Origin: Myxococcales bacterium
GTDB lineage: Bacteria > Myxococcota_A > Polyangia > Haliangiales > Haliangiaceae
Length of the DNA stretch: 64,000 nt
Assembly: GCA_016720595.1 (NCBI GenBank)
Contig: JADKKI010000038.1
Location: 62,001-126,000, forward strand
Direction of reading: 5' to 3'
The notes beneath the pieces are model-generated. The model was not told the origin of the DNA, made no database searches, and saw only the letters and a list, made by a program, of their open reading frames with translations. The position numbers were made by a program, and so were the translations under genes. Positions 21,733-30,472 of this stretch are shown here, in pieces (within the stretch, counting starts at the first letter, position 1; the number at the start of each line of letters is the position of its first letter).

Positions 21733-23159
21733 GCGACCAGTCGCACGCCGCGCACGGCGACGATCATGGGCACGGCGACGCCTCGCCGTACATCCAGCAC
21801 CACTACGACGACGCGCAGCACCAGTTCGATTCCGGCAAGCTCGGGATCTGGCTGTTCCTGGCGCAGGAGGTCCTGTTCTTCTCGGCGCTGTTCGTCGCGT
21901 ACATCCTCTACCGGTATCACCACCCGGAGATCTATTCGTACGCGCACAAGTACCTCGACGTGAAGATGGGCGCGATCAACACCGCCGTCCTGATCTTCTC
22001 GAGCCTCACGGCGGCGTGGGCCGTGCGCTGCGCACAGCTCAATCAGCGCAAGGGCCTGATCCTCTGCATCGTGGTCACGCTCGGCTGTGCGTGCACGTTC
22101 CTCGTCGTCAAGTACTTCGAGTACACGCACAAGGTCCACGAGCACATCCTGTTCGGGCGCTACTTCGATCCGTGCGTGAGCTCGGGTGGGAACGAGCTGC
22201 TCACCAAGAACAACGAGTGCCCCGGTAGCAAGTCCACGATCGAGTGGGACTACGGCACGGCCAAGGCCAAGGAGGGCTGCTTCACCGCGATCGGGATCGA
22301 CACCGATCGCGCCGAGGAAGGCATCCAGGCCGATTGCACCGTGTTCGAGGCCACCGGCGCGATGGCGAAGGACAAGGACGGCAAGCAGGAGTGGGTCGAG
22401 AAGTCTCGCAAGCCGATCGCGAACCGCTGCGCCGAAGAGGTGTTCGGTCACGCCGAGGGCGACGACGCTCAGATGTCCCACGCGGAGGCACCTGCCGCCG
22501 CGAAGAAGGAAGCGTTCCCGTGCTGGAAGCCTGCGATCCAGCCCGCGGTCTGCCGGGATGGCTGGTTCTTCGCCTGGAGCTGCGACGGCCCCGTCTGCAA
22601 GGCTCCGTCGGGTGGTGAGGGGCCGTTCGTCTCCGCCAACAAGTGTCTCGAGGCGCGCTCTAACAAGGAAGCCGCGCTCAAGGGCGAGGGCACGCCCTGG
22701 GTCTCGGAGTGCGCGGACGGCCATGGCGCCGGCATCCTCGTCGAGTACGGCGATCACGCCGAGCGCGGCGACACCATCCGCATCAAGGCCGAGTGCAAGG
22801 GCCCGGCGGCGCCGGTCGCGCGCGATCCGCTCTCGGACAAGGACACCGAGCTGGTCGTCGGGCAGAAGGCGGTCAAGCGCCGGGTGCCGATGAGCACCCA
22901 CGAGGCGCACGAGCGTGAGGCTGCGGGCCCGCCGCCCGAGCACACGAACATGTTCTTCACGATCTACTTCGCGATGACGGGCCTCCACGGCGTGCACGTG
23001 CTGTTCGGCGTGTTCGTCTTCATCTGGCTGCTGATCCGCGCGATCAAGGGTCAGTTCACCCCGGACTACTTCGGGCCGGTCGACTTCGCTGCGCTGTACT
23101 GGCACATCGTCGATCTGATCTGGATCTTCCTGTTCCCGCTCCTCTACCTGATCCACTGA
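21729..23159 (+). CDS. ctaE: Cytochrome c oxidase subunit III with a large Cys-rich periplasmic insertion, 476 aa
   Basis: The start is GTG 21729, overlapping the ctaD stop. The oxidase core is normal but split. TM1-TM3 are in residues 38-130 ([53 protein letters not shown]) and TM4-TM5 are in residues 407-476 ([38 protein letters not shown]). Between them lie about 260 extra residues (about 145-404) with 12 cysteines (149, 164, 184, 203, 234, 265, 275, 285, 290, 306, 328, 356), many charged residues and no membrane helix. Five-helix bacterial subunits III are usually about 200 residues. By the known topology the TM3-TM4 loop is periplasmic, so disulfides are plausible. The N-terminus is His-rich. 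Confidence 0.9.
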
Positions 23160-23166
23160 GGACCCC

Positions 23167-23550
23167 ATGGCCACCGCACATCACGACGACCACGACGACC
23201 ACGGGATCTCCCACACCGCCTCGATCAAGGTGCTGCTCTCCACGGGTGGCTCGCTGCTGCTGCTCACGATCGTGACGGTGCTCGCGACGAAGATCGATTT
23301 CGGGGCGAACATCAACCTCGCGGTCGCGATGTTCATCGCCGTCATCAAGGCGACGCTCGTCGTCCTGTTCTTCATGCACCTCAAGTACGACAAGATCTTC
23401 CACACGGTGATCTTCACCAGCGCGATCCTCGCGGCCGCGCTGTTCGTGGGCTTCACGCTGATGGACTCGGGTCAGTACCAGCAGACGAACATCTGGAACC
23501 CGGATCACCCGCCGATCGCGCCGAACGGTCCGCGCCCGATCTCCGGCTAG
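23167..23550 (+). CDS. ctaF: Cytochrome c oxidase subunit IV-type small membrane protein, 127 aa
   Basis: GAGGA precedes the start. It has a His/Asp-rich N-terminus (residues 5-17) and three transmembrane helices (about 23-42, 50-70 and 78-98) with the family motif AVIKATLVVLFFMHLKYD, typical of bacterial cytochrome c oxidase subunit IV (CtaF/CyoD-like). The C-terminal tail is Pro/Asn-rich. It is the last gene of the oxidase group, 7 bp after ctaE. The subunit probably stabilises CuB binding in subunit I, by analogy with the family. Confidence 0.9.
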   Translation: MATAHHDDHDDHGISHTASIKVLLSTGGSLLLLTIVTVLATKIDFGANINLAVAMFIAVIKATLVVLFFMHLKYDKIFHTVIFTSAILAAALFVGFTLMDSGQYQQTNIWNPDHPPIAPNGPRPISG

Positions 23551-23561
23551 GTTCGCGACCG

Positions 23562-24419
23562 GTGCCGGTCGGCACGCGCACGCTCGACATCGTCGATGCG
23601 GTGCAAGGCGCGGTGATCCCGACCCGCCTGCTGTACCCGACTCTGGCGGCCTCCGGCGTCGAGGCCTTCGGTCCCTACGCGCTCGACGTCGCCGTCGGCG
23701 CGCCGCTCGAAGGTGCCGACCATCCCGTCGTCGTGATCTCGCACGGCACGGGTGGCTCACCGTGGCTCTACCGCGACCTCGCGCACCACCTCGCGCTCTC
23801 CGGCTTCGTGGTGGCAATGCCCGAACACCCGGGCAACAACCGCAACGACAACCACCTCGCGGGCACCCCCGCCTTGCTCGCGCATCGGCCGCGTCACCTG
23901 CGCCTGGTGCTCGACGCTCTCGACGCCGACAACGCCGCCAGCGCCCCGCCGCGCGCCGCCGTCATCGGCCACTCGCTCGGCGGCTACACGGCGCTCGCGG
24001 TCGCCGGCGGCCAGCCCTCGGCGCTCCCCAACGAGACGCCCGACGGTCGCGCGCATCCGGTGGCCGTGATCAAGGATCCGCGCGTGCGTGCCCTCGTGCT
24101 GCTGGCCCCCGCGACACCTTGGTACATGGCCACGGGCGCCCTCGCGGGGGTCGACGTCCCCGTCCTCATGTACTCGGGCGAGCGTGACGCGCTGGCCCCA
24201 CCGATGTTCACCGACATCGTGCGGCGCGACGTCCGCGAGCTCGATCATCGCGTGGTCCCGAATGCCGGCCACTTCTCGTTCGCGAGCCCGTTCCCGCCGG
24301 CGATGACGAGCCCGAGCTTTCCGCCGTCGCAGGATCCGCCGGGGTTCGATCGCGCGGCCTATCAGCCGCTGCTGCACGCGGAGATCACGGCGTTCCTGCG
24401 GCGCGTGCTGGCGGCGTAG
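23562..24419 (+). CDS. Alpha/beta-hydrolase, dienelactone-hydrolase/PAF-acetylhydrolase-like, 285 aa
   Basis: It starts at GTG 23562, 11 bp after ctaF, and may be read through from the respiratory operon. It has a VVVISHGTGGSPWLY oxyanion region, the nucleophile elbow GHSLGG (about residue 136), an acid in YSGERDALAPP (about 208) and a His in NAGHFSFASPF (about 244). The arrangement resembles the predicted dienelactone hydrolases and platelet-activating-factor acetylhydrolase-like esterases. There is no signal peptide, so it is probably cytoplasmic. No functional link to respiration is evident. Confidence 0.75.
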   Translation: MPVGTRTLDIVDAVQGAVIPTRLLYPTLAASGVEAFGPYALDVAVGAPLEGADHPVVVISHGTGGSPWLYRDLAHHLALSGFVVAMPEHPGNNRNDNHLAGTPALLAHRPRHLRLVLDALDADNAASAPPRAAVIGHSLGGYTALAVAGGQPSALPNETPDGRAHPVAVIKDPRVRALVLLAPATPWYMATGALAGVDVPVLMYSGERDALAPPMFTDIVRRDVRELDHRVVPNAGHFSFASPFPPAMTSPSFPPSQDPPGFDRAAYQPLLHAEITAFLRRVLAA

Positions 24420-24650
24420 CAGGCGCTGGCCTCCGGGCATCTCGCCGGTTGCCGCTGGTGGCCGCGGACCCATAGCCGATAGCGGATCGTCGCGGCCAAG
24501 CAAAGCAGAAGCGGATGCTCCCACTGCGTTCGACGGTCCCGGGAGATGCGGTCGGGACCGGCGGCGGCGACCCGGCGGAGCACACTCCGTCACGAGAGGT
24601 TCGCCCGGGCAAGATCCACGCCGATCACCGTCGCAGATCGCTCGGCTTCG

Positions 24651-24722
24651 CTGTGGGTTCTGATGACCAGCCGCCTCTCGCCGGTACGCGCATCGCTCGC
24701 GGCTGCTCACAGAACCGCACAG
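24651..24722 (+). repeat. 72-nt imperfect hairpin upstream of the transposase
   Basis: The outer arms CTGTGGGTTCTG (24651-24662) and CAGAACCGCACAG (24710-24722) pair with one bulge. Inner arms AGCCGC (24669-24674) and GCGGCT (24699-24704) extend the stem. Such structures are the usual substrates of HUH/Y1 transposases, but nothing here proves that role. Confidence 0.5.
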
Positions 24723-24740
24723 CGCTGGCCTTCGCGCCAA

Positions 24741-24778
24741 CCTTCCGTTTCGAACCTTGGGGTTCGAGGAGAGGAAGG
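24741..24778 (+). repeat. Short hairpin with perfect 7-bp stem
   Basis: TCGAACC-TTGG-GGTTCGA (24750-24767) forms a perfect stem with a 4-nt loop, and CCTTCC (24741-24746) can pair with GGAAGG (24773-24778) outside it. It lies 113 bp before the chosen transposase start. It may be a terminator-like or transposase-recognised structure. Confidence 0.45.
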
Positions 24779-24890
24779 GAGGGGAGTCAGATGATTGTCA
24801 CCGTGATGAAGCGGTCGCAGACAATGGATGGCAAAAATATCGGCGAAATCAAATGGGCGAAGCTCGTGCCGATTGCTACAAGGAGGAATC

Positions 24891-25682
24891 GTGACGGCGA
24901 CGAAGCGGACCAAGGCGCGCAAGCGCCACGTGCAGACGGAGCTGCTCAATGCGCGCGGCACGGCGCCGAAGTCCCGGCGCGGTGGCAAGCGGCGTGGTGC
25001 GGGGCGGCCGCCGAAGGGCGCGCGTGCTGGTTCGCCGCACAAGAAGCGCGAGGCGTTCAAGCCGAGCCAGCCGCTGCACATCGTGCTGCGCGTGGTGGGG
25101 GCGATGGGCGCGCTGCGCCGTCGCGAGATGTACCGGGCGCTGCGCTGGGCGACGATCGTGGTCGCGAAGCACGAGGACATGCGGATCATTCATCTCTCGA
25201 TCCAGCAGAACCACGTCCACCTGCTCGTCGAGGCTCAGCACAAGCAGGCGCTCGCTCGCGGCATGAAGGCGTTCCAGATCTCGGCTGCGAAGCTGATGAA
25301 CGCGGCGCTCGGGTGGAAGGTTCGCCGGCGCGGCCAGGTGTTCGAGGATCGCTATCACTCCGAGGTGATCAAGACGCCACGGCAGGCGCGCCACGCGCTC
25401 GCGTACGTGCTCAACAACTGGCGCAAGCACCAGCAGGATCGCGGCGTGCGTGCGCGGACCTGGCTCGTGGACCCGTTCTCCTCGGGCTGCTCGTTCGCGG
25501 GCTGGAAGCAGCTCGAGCACGCCACCGTGATGTGGAGGGTTCCGGCGACGTACGACGCGATGGCGGTCTGGCTCCCGAAGACCTGGCTCCTGCAGAGCGG
25601 CTGGCGCAGGTACGGCTTGATCGATTGCCACGAGGTGCCGAGCAAGAACCAGCTCGCGCGCCGCGCGAAGGCACGCGTTTAG
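24891..25682 (+). CDS. Y1 (IS200-like / REP-associated) tyrosine transposase, 263 aa
   Basis: The start is GTG 24891, preceded by a perfect AGGAGG four bases upstream; an in-frame ATG at 24828 has none. A basic N-terminus with an AT-hook-like segment (GGKRRGAGRPPKG, about 27-39) leads into the Y1/HUH domain: HUH metal motif NHVHLLVE (His 108 and 110), the following ARGMKAFQISAAKLMN helix, GQVFEDRYHSEVI, and the candidate catalytic Tyr in HALAYVLNNWRKH (about 172). This arrangement fits REP-associated tyrosine transposases (RAYTs), usually single-copy host-domesticated genes, better than classical IS200. It appears intact. Hairpins lie directly upstream and a hexanucleotide repeat directly downstream. 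Confidence 0.88.
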   Translation: MTATKRTKARKRHVQTELLNARGTAPKSRRGGKRRGAGRPPKGARAGSPHKKREAFKPSQPLHIVLRVVGAMGALRRREMYRALRWATIVVAKHEDMRIIHLSIQQNHVHLLVEAQHKQALARGMKAFQISAAKLMNAALGWKVRRRGQVFEDRYHSEVIKTPRQARHALAYVLNNWRKHQQDRGVRARTWLVDPFSSGCSFAGWKQLEHATVMWRVPATYDAMAVWLPKTWLLQSGWRRYGLIDCHEVPSKNQLARRAKARV

Positions 25683-25688
25683 CGTTCA

Positions 25689-25731
25689 CGGCATCGGCAT
25701 CGGCATCGGCACCGGCATCGGCATCGGCACG
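25689..25731 (+). repeat. GGCATC hexanucleotide microsatellite
   Basis: Six to seven copies of GGCATC (one is GGCACC) directly follow the transposase stop codon, in the gap before the convergent amidase gene. The same hexamer type builds the array at 48449-48580. Confidence 0.85.
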
Positions 25732-25776
25732 GCGCTGTGTAGGGTCGCGCTCGGGTTGTGCCGGGCGTCCGCTGGC

Positions 25777-26505
25777 TCAGTCCGCGAGCTGTTCCGTGAT
25801 CGCCTCGGCGATCGCGTTGGCGAGCTGCTGCTGGACCGCGGGGTCCGCGAGCTCCTTGCCCTCGACGGGGTGATCGAGGAAGCCGACCTCGACGAGGACG
25901 GCGGGCATCGTGGCGCCGAGCAGCACGTGGTGCGCATCCTGGCGCACGCCGCGATCGCCCTCCTTGCCGCGCCGATCGCGGAGCGAGCGCTGCATCCGCG
26001 AGGCGAGATCTGCGGCCTCCCACTGCGAGGCGCCGCGCTCGACGTCGTCGAGGACGAGGGCGATCTCGGGATCCACGCCCGGGCGTGGCGTGGTGGTGTC
26101 CGAGCGCAGGGCGCGGCCATCGATGTCGACGCCGCGGGCGGTGAGCACGAAGGTCTCGTAGCCGCGCTGCGTGCGGGTGGGAGAGGCGTTGGCGTGGATC
26201 GAGACGAACAGGTCCGCCGGCCGTCGATCGGCGATCGCCACGCGCTGGCGGAGCGTGAGCGTGCGGTCGTCGGAGCGGGTCAGCTCGACGGTGATGTTCG
26301 CGGCGCGGAGCTTGGTCGCGACGAGGTTCGCGATGACGAGCGTCAGCTGCTTCTCGTGCAACCCGGCGCCCTTGGTGCCGGGATTCGAGCCGCCGTGGCC
26401 AGGATCGAGCACGACGATCGGCTGCGTGGGTGAGCCGATCGCGGAGCCGCTGGTGAGAAGCAGAGCGACCAAACCGGCGAACCAGGACGCGCTGTTTGCC
26501 TTCAC
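25777..26505 (-). CDS. N-acetylmuramoyl-L-alanine amidase (Amidase_3), secreted, 242 aa
   Basis: The GTG at 26505 gives a good signal peptide (MKANSASWFAGLVALLLTSGSAIGS); a second GTG one codon upstream is equally possible. The zinc amidase core is complete: LDPGHGG (His 37), GLHEKQL (Glu 51), VSIHANAS (His 104) and LVEVGFLDH (catalytic Glu about 206). The protein is close to the bare catalytic domain, without AMIN or LysM modules. It cleaves the lactoyl-peptide amide bond of peptidoglycan in the periplasm, probably during division or remodelling. It diverges from the membrane protein gene at 26597. Confidence 0.92.
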   Translation of the reverse strand: MKANSASWFAGLVALLLTSGSAIGSPTQPIVVLDPGHGGSNPGTKGAGLHEKQLTLVIANLVATKLRAANITVELTRSDDRTLTLRQRVAIADRRPADLFVSIHANASPTRTQRGYETFVLTARGVDIDGRALRSDTTTPRPGVDPEIALVLDDVERGASQWEAADLASRMQRSLRDRRGKEGDRGVRQDAHHVLLGATMPAVLVEVGFLDHPVEGKELADPAVQQQLANAIAEAITEQLAD

Positions 26506-26559
26506 CACATGTAGGTATCGCCCGAGCTGGGCGCAGCGCCCCAGTTTTTGGCGCCGTCC

Positions 26560-26605
26560 TTGACCCAACTGTCCTAGAAGGCTACGTTTTTCGGACTTGT
26601 CCGAA
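26560..26605 (+). promoter_or_regulatory. Candidate promoter and palindrome at the start of the membrane protein gene
   Basis: TTGACC (26560-26565) and TACGTT (26583-26588) are separated by 17 nt and would start transcription close to the proposed TTG codon at 26597. A 16-bp perfect palindrome TTCGGAC-TT-GTCCGAA (26590-26605) covers that start and may be an operator. This is sequence reading only. Confidence 0.35.
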
Positions 26606-28453
26606 CGCCGCTTCCCAGGGCCCCTGGCCACCACCATTGCCGGGGTCGTGGTGATCATGGCAGCGGCGTGGATCGCCGTGATGCGGGGGCGCGTCGACAT
26701 CCGCAATGGCCTGCTGTTCGCGACGGGCGCGATGCTCGTGCTCAACGGCTGGCTCGGGCTCGCGCGTGCGCAGCGCGAGGCCGCGGTGGCGCCGACGGCG
26801 CGGACCGACGACCCACCCGCGGTGGCCAAGGTCGCGGTGCTCGATCGGATCACGGTGACGCACGTGCTGCTGGTCGTGGCGGTGCTCGAGGTCGCGATCA
26901 ATCGGATGGCGGTGCCGCTGCTCCGGCCCGCGTCGGGGCCGTACCCCGGCTGGTACACCGCGCTCGATTACTTCGCGCTGTTCTTGTTCTACTTCGCGGG
27001 CGTGCTCGCCGCGCTCGCGATCGGCATGCGCTGCGCAGCGGCGGTCAGGTCCAAGGTCGGGCTCCGCGATCTGGTGGCGATCGGGCTGGTGGGGATCGCG
27101 GCCGCGTTCGCCGCGGTGCCGCTGATCGTCTCCGTGCCGGCGGCTCTGACGATCCTCCTCGAGGCGATGTTCGCGATGGCGGTGATCGCGGTGTGCGTCA
27201 GCGCGATCGGGAAGGGGCGCGATCTGGGGCTCCAGGTCGGGCTCCCGGTGATCGCGGTGCCGCTGCTCCTCCACACCGCGAACTCCCTCGGTTCGGTGTT
27301 CCTGTGGCCCGAGAATCAGTTCGATGGGCCGGGGACGCAGCTCGTGGCGGTGGGCGTGATCGCGCTCGCGCTGGCTGCGCTGGTCTCGCCGTACTGCTTC
27401 GCGCCGCGCCCGTTCGCGCGTGCGGTGACCCGGCCGGGACCGGTGGTGATCGCGATGGGCTCGGCGGCGCTGGGAGCGGTGCTCGCGCGCGCGTACTACC
27501 CGACCGTGGCCAAGGCCGCGGCCCTGGCGATCGGCGTCGAGATGAACGAGGCGCAGGCCGATCCGCGGCTCGCGCTGTACCTGCTCGCGGTCGCGACCCT
27601 CGCCTGGACCCTCGCCTCGTGTGCGTGGGCCGCGAGCGAGGCGCGCCGGAAGGTGGGGCTCGGTCTCGCGTTCGTGCTGCTCGGTGGCTATGGCTTCCAC
27701 TGGTCGCACCACTACCTGCTGCCGCTGCTCGGCATCCTGATGATCGCCGACGCGTCTCGCCGCGTTCGCGAGGACGAGCTCTCGCGGATCCCGATCGCGA
27801 GCGAGACCCCCCCGATCCCCGATCCCACCTGGTCGACGTATACGGGCGCGCTGGTGGCCGGCCTCAAGCGCGAGCTCACCGATGTGCACAGCCTGACCAC
27901 GCGCGGCGAAGGTGGCCTGGTCTCGACGGTGATCGTCGGAGATGCCGCCGGGATGGAGGTCCGCGTGCGGGTCGAGCGGATCGATGGCTGTGTCCTCGCG
28001 CTCGATGTGGTGCTCGGCCGCGAGATCGACGAGCTGCGGGGCGCGACCCTGACGATGTGGGCGATCGCGCCGCGCGCGCTCGGCACGAACCCGGCAGGGC
28101 CACCCGCCGCACCGTTGTTCAAGACCGGCGATGCGCAGTTCGACGAGCGGTTCAAGACCCGCGGTAGCGCGCTCGCCTTCACCCAGCTGCTCGACGAGGA
28201 TCTGCGCACCCGCGCCGTGCTCGCGCTCGATGGTTGGCTCGCGTACTGGGACAAGGAGGGGTTGCGCTACCGCGTGTACCCCGGTCGCGGTGCGCCGCTC
28301 GATCACCCGATGCCGCTGTCCGATCTCGCGCTCGGGCGCTCGGCGACCCAGGCCGAGCGCCTCGTCGTGGTGGTCGAGCTGCTCGTCCAGATCGCCAAGC
28401 GGTGCCTCCCGGAGACGCCGCACGCCGAACCCTCGGAGCTGGAGGTCTCGTGA
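26597..28453 (+). CDS. Polytopic membrane protein with soluble C-terminal domain, 618 aa, function unknown
   Basis: The frame is well supported, but the start is uncertain: TTG 26597 keeps the first helix whole, while GTG codons near 26648 would cut it. About ten transmembrane helices occupy residues 10-400 (for example ATTIAGVVVIMAAAWIAVM, YFALFLFYFAGVLAALAIG, PVVIAMGSAALGAVLARAY). A soluble region of about 210 residues follows, with two structured stretches (GAEGMEV-like beta strands near 450 and WLAYWDKEGLRYRVYPG near 555). I cannot assign a family. The GTGA overlap with the M28 peptidase gene shows translational coupling. Confidence 0.75.
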   Translation: MSERRFPGPLATTIAGVVVIMAAAWIAVMRGRVDIRNGLLFATGAMLVLNGWLGLARAQREAAVAPTARTDDPPAVAKVAVLDRITVTHVLLVVAVLEVAINRMAVPLLRPASGPYPGWYTALDYFALFLFYFAGVLAALAIGMRCAAAVRSKVGLRDLVAIGLVGIAAAFAAVPLIVSVPAALTILLEAMFAMAVIAVCVSAIGKGRDLGLQVGLPVIAVPLLLHTANSLGSVFLWPENQFDGPGTQLVAVGVIALALAALVSPYCFAPRPFARAVTRPGPVVIAMGSAALGAVLARAYYPTVAKAAALAIGVEMNEAQADPRLALYLLAVATLAWTLASCAWAASEARRKVGLGLAFVLLGGYGFHWSHHYLLPLLGILMIADASRRVREDELSRIPIASETPPIPDPTWSTYTGALVAGLKRELTDVHSLTTRGEGGLVSTVIVGDAAGMEVRVRVERIDGCVLALDVVLGREIDELRGATLTMWAIAPRALGTNPAGPPAAPLFKTGDAQFDERFKTRGSALAFTQLLDEDLRTRAVLALDGWLAYWDKEGLRYRVYPGRGAPLDHPMPLSDLALGRSATQAERLVVVVELLVQIAKRCLPETPHAEPSELEVS

Positions 28454-29913
28454 AGCCCGTCCTCGCCTTGCTCGCCGTCGCCGCGTGCGCCGGCCCCTCC
28501 CAGGGCGGCGATCACGTCGCGGCCTGGATCTCCGATACCAGCTCGTACGGGCCGGCCCTGACGCCCACCGTCTCGATCGCCGATCGCTACCGCGAGGTCG
28601 CGGCGAACATCCTCGCCGCCGGGCACGCGGATCGCGGTGCGTACGCCAAGCTCGCCTTCCTGACGGATCGGATCGGGCACCGGCCGAGTGGCTCGCCCGA
28701 GCTCGAGCGCGCCGTCGCGTGGGCGGCGCAGGCGATGAAGGACGATGGCCACGTGGTGCGCACCGAGAAGGTCATGGTCGGGCACTGGGTCCGCGGGGTC
28801 GAAGACGCGGCCTTGCTCGCGCCGGTGGCTCGCCCGCTGCCGGTGCTCGGACTCGGCGGCACCGTGCCCACGCCGAAGGGCGGGCTGACGGCGAACGTCG
28901 TCGTGATCCACGACTTCGCCGAGCTCGCGACCCGCGCCGCGGAGGTCAAGGGCGCGATCGTGCTCTACGACGTGGCGATGCCGCCATGGTCCGAGACCAA
29001 GGGCCACGCCGGCTATGGCGTGGCCGTGCCGTACCGCACGGCGGGGCCCTCGCTCGCGGCGAAGCTCGGTGCGGTGGGGGTGCTGATGCGCTCGGTGACC
29101 CCGCACAGCCTGCACACCCTGCACACGGGCGCGCTCAGCTATGACCCCGCGCAGCCCAAGATCCCGGCCGCGGCGGTCACCGTCGAGGACGCCGAGCTGA
29201 TCACGCGGCTCGCGGCGACCGGCCCCGTCCAGGTCCGCCTCCACCTCGAATCGCAGCAGCTGCCGGATGCCGAGAGCGCCAACGTGCTCGGCGAGCTCAC
29301 GGGGCGCGAATTCCCCGACGAGGTCGTGGTGATCGGCGGCCACCTCGATTCGTGGGACGTGGGGCAGGGCGCGCACGACGACGGCGCCGGCTGCGTGACG
29401 ATGATGCAGGCGATCACGATCCTCAAGAAGCTCGGCCTCCAGCCCCGCCGCACGATCCGGGTGGTGCTGTTCACCAGCGAGGAGAAGGGCGTGTGGGGTG
29501 CCAAGGCCTATGCCGCGGATCACGCGGCCGAGCTCGGCAAGACCGTGCTCGCCGTCGAGAGCGATGGCGGCGGGTTCTCCCCACGTGGGTTCTCGCTCGC
29601 GAGCAAGCCGGAGATCAAGGATCGCGTGCTCGCGCGTCTCACCGACCTCGCCTCGCTGCTCCAGCCGATCGATGCCGCGCGGATCCGGCCCTCGGATCAC
29701 GCGGGGACCGACGTCGAGCCGATGATCGCCAGCGGCGTGCCCACGCTGAACCTCGACTCCAACAACCGCACCTACTTCGACATCCACCACAGCGAGGCCG
29801 ACACGCTCGACAAGGTGGATCCGCAGCAGCTCGCCGATGCGGCGGCGGCGATGGCGGTCCTCGCCTACGTGGTCGCCGATCTCCCGGAACGTCTCGACGC
29901 TCCCGCGCCGTGA
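28450..29913 (+). CDS. M28-family metallopeptidase lipoprotein, 487 aa
   Basis: It starts at GTG 28450 with GGAGG four bases upstream. A lipoprotein leader ends LLAVAAC (about residue 14). A PA-like insert (about 130-250, with VKGAIVLYDVAMPPW) precedes the peptidase core. Zinc ligands and catalytic residues of clan MH are in place: GGHLDSWDVGQGAHDDGAG (His 298, Asp about 309), TSEEKG (Glu 344 and 345), VESDGGG (Asp about 372) and DIHHSEADTLD (His about 446). Related enzymes are glutamate carboxypeptidase-like or aminopeptidases that act on peptides outside the cytoplasm. Its TGA overlaps the next ATG by one base. Confidence 0.92.
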   Translation: MKPVLALLAVAACAGPSQGGDHVAAWISDTSSYGPALTPTVSIADRYREVAANILAAGHADRGAYAKLAFLTDRIGHRPSGSPELERAVAWAAQAMKDDGHVVRTEKVMVGHWVRGVEDAALLAPVARPLPVLGLGGTVPTPKGGLTANVVVIHDFAELATRAAEVKGAIVLYDVAMPPWSETKGHAGYGVAVPYRTAGPSLAAKLGAVGVLMRSVTPHSLHTLHTGALSYDPAQPKIPAAAVTVEDAELITRLAATGPVQVRLHLESQQLPDAESANVLGELTGREFPDEVVVIGGHLDSWDVGQGAHDDGAGCVTMMQAITILKKLGLQPRRTIRVVLFTSEEKGVWGAKAYAADHAAELGKTVLAVESDGGGFSPRGFSLASKPEIKDRVLARLTDLASLLQPIDAARIRPSDHAGTDVEPMIASGVPTLNLDSNNRTYFDIHHSEADTLDKVDPQQLADAAAAMAVLAYVVADLPERLDAPAP

Positions 29914-30452
29914 TGGTCGGCTGGGTCGCGCGCGCGCTCGAGGGGCCGCTCGTCGTTCGCGGCGCTGCGCTCGAGCCGCTCGACGCCATTGTCGTCCTCG
30001 GCGCCCCGCTCGCGCCCGGCGATGCCCTGAGCCCCGTGCTCGCGGAGCGCGTGCGCGCGGCGGCGCAGCTGTTCCACGCGGGCGGTGCGCCGCTGGTGAT
30101 CGCCACCGGCGGCATCACGCGGGGCGCCCAGCGCGCCGAGGCGTGCGTGCTCGCAGAGGCCCTCCAGGCGGCGGGTGTGCCCGAGGTCCTCGTCGAGGAT
30201 GCCGCCCTGACCACCGCCGACAATGCGCGGCTGACGGCGGCGCTGCTCGCACCGCGGGGTGCGCGGCGGGTGTGGCTCGTCACCCAGCCGTTCCATGGCC
30301 GGCGAGCCGCGCGGTTGTTTCGCGCCGCGGGGCTCGAGCCGCAGGTCTGGCACATCGCCGACAGCCTCGAGTACACCGATCGCCGCCGCGCGGTGCGCTG
30401 GCTCGTGCGCGAGTATGCGGCGTGGGTACGGCTCCTCGCCCGGGGCGGTTAG
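29913..30452 (+). CDS. YdcF/DUF218-family protein, 179 aa
   Basis: The ATG shares its A with the M28 stop codon. The DUF218 features are LDAIVVLGAPLA, ERVRAAAQLFHAGGAPLVIATGG, the acidic EDAALTTADNARLTAALL segment that usually supplies metal or substrate ligands, and RVWLVTQPFHGRRA. Members of this family are linked to envelope metabolism (SanA/ElyC/YdcF), and some bind S-adenosylmethionine. Here there is no transmembrane anchor, so it would be the soluble form. The final YTDRRRAVRWLVREYAAW is also typical. Confidence 0.85.
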   Translation: MVGWVARALEGPLVVRGAALEPLDAIVVLGAPLAPGDALSPVLAERVRAAAQLFHAGGAPLVIATGGITRGAQRAEACVLAEALQAAGVPEVLVEDAALTTADNARLTAALLAPRGARRVWLVTQPFHGRRAARLFRAAGLEPQVWHIADSLEYTDRRRAVRWLVREYAAWVRLLARGG

Positions 30453-30472
30453 TTCGCCGTCGATCTAGATCT

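Larger units (their letters stand above)
24420..24890. other. 471-bp gap upstream of the Y1 transposase, with two hairpins and no intact gene
   Basis: I find no credible gene here. The stretch contains two imperfect hairpins (24651-24722 and 24741-24778) and an AT-richer patch (about 24828-24880) just before the transposase start, where its promoter may lie. The composition differs from the flanking genes. The position suggests the left part of a mobile element or its non-coding substrate. Confidence 0.5.

Noticed and set aside
24590..24640. A minus-strand stretch reading VIGVDLARANL, reminiscent of an IS110-type transposase start
   Set aside because: The frame stops at once and no further transposase motif follows in any frame, so it is too short to support a remnant.
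26582..28423. Long open frame antisense to the 26597-28453 membrane protein
   Set aside because: Arg/His/Glu-biased shadow; the plus-strand frame has clear membrane helices and a coupled neighbour.
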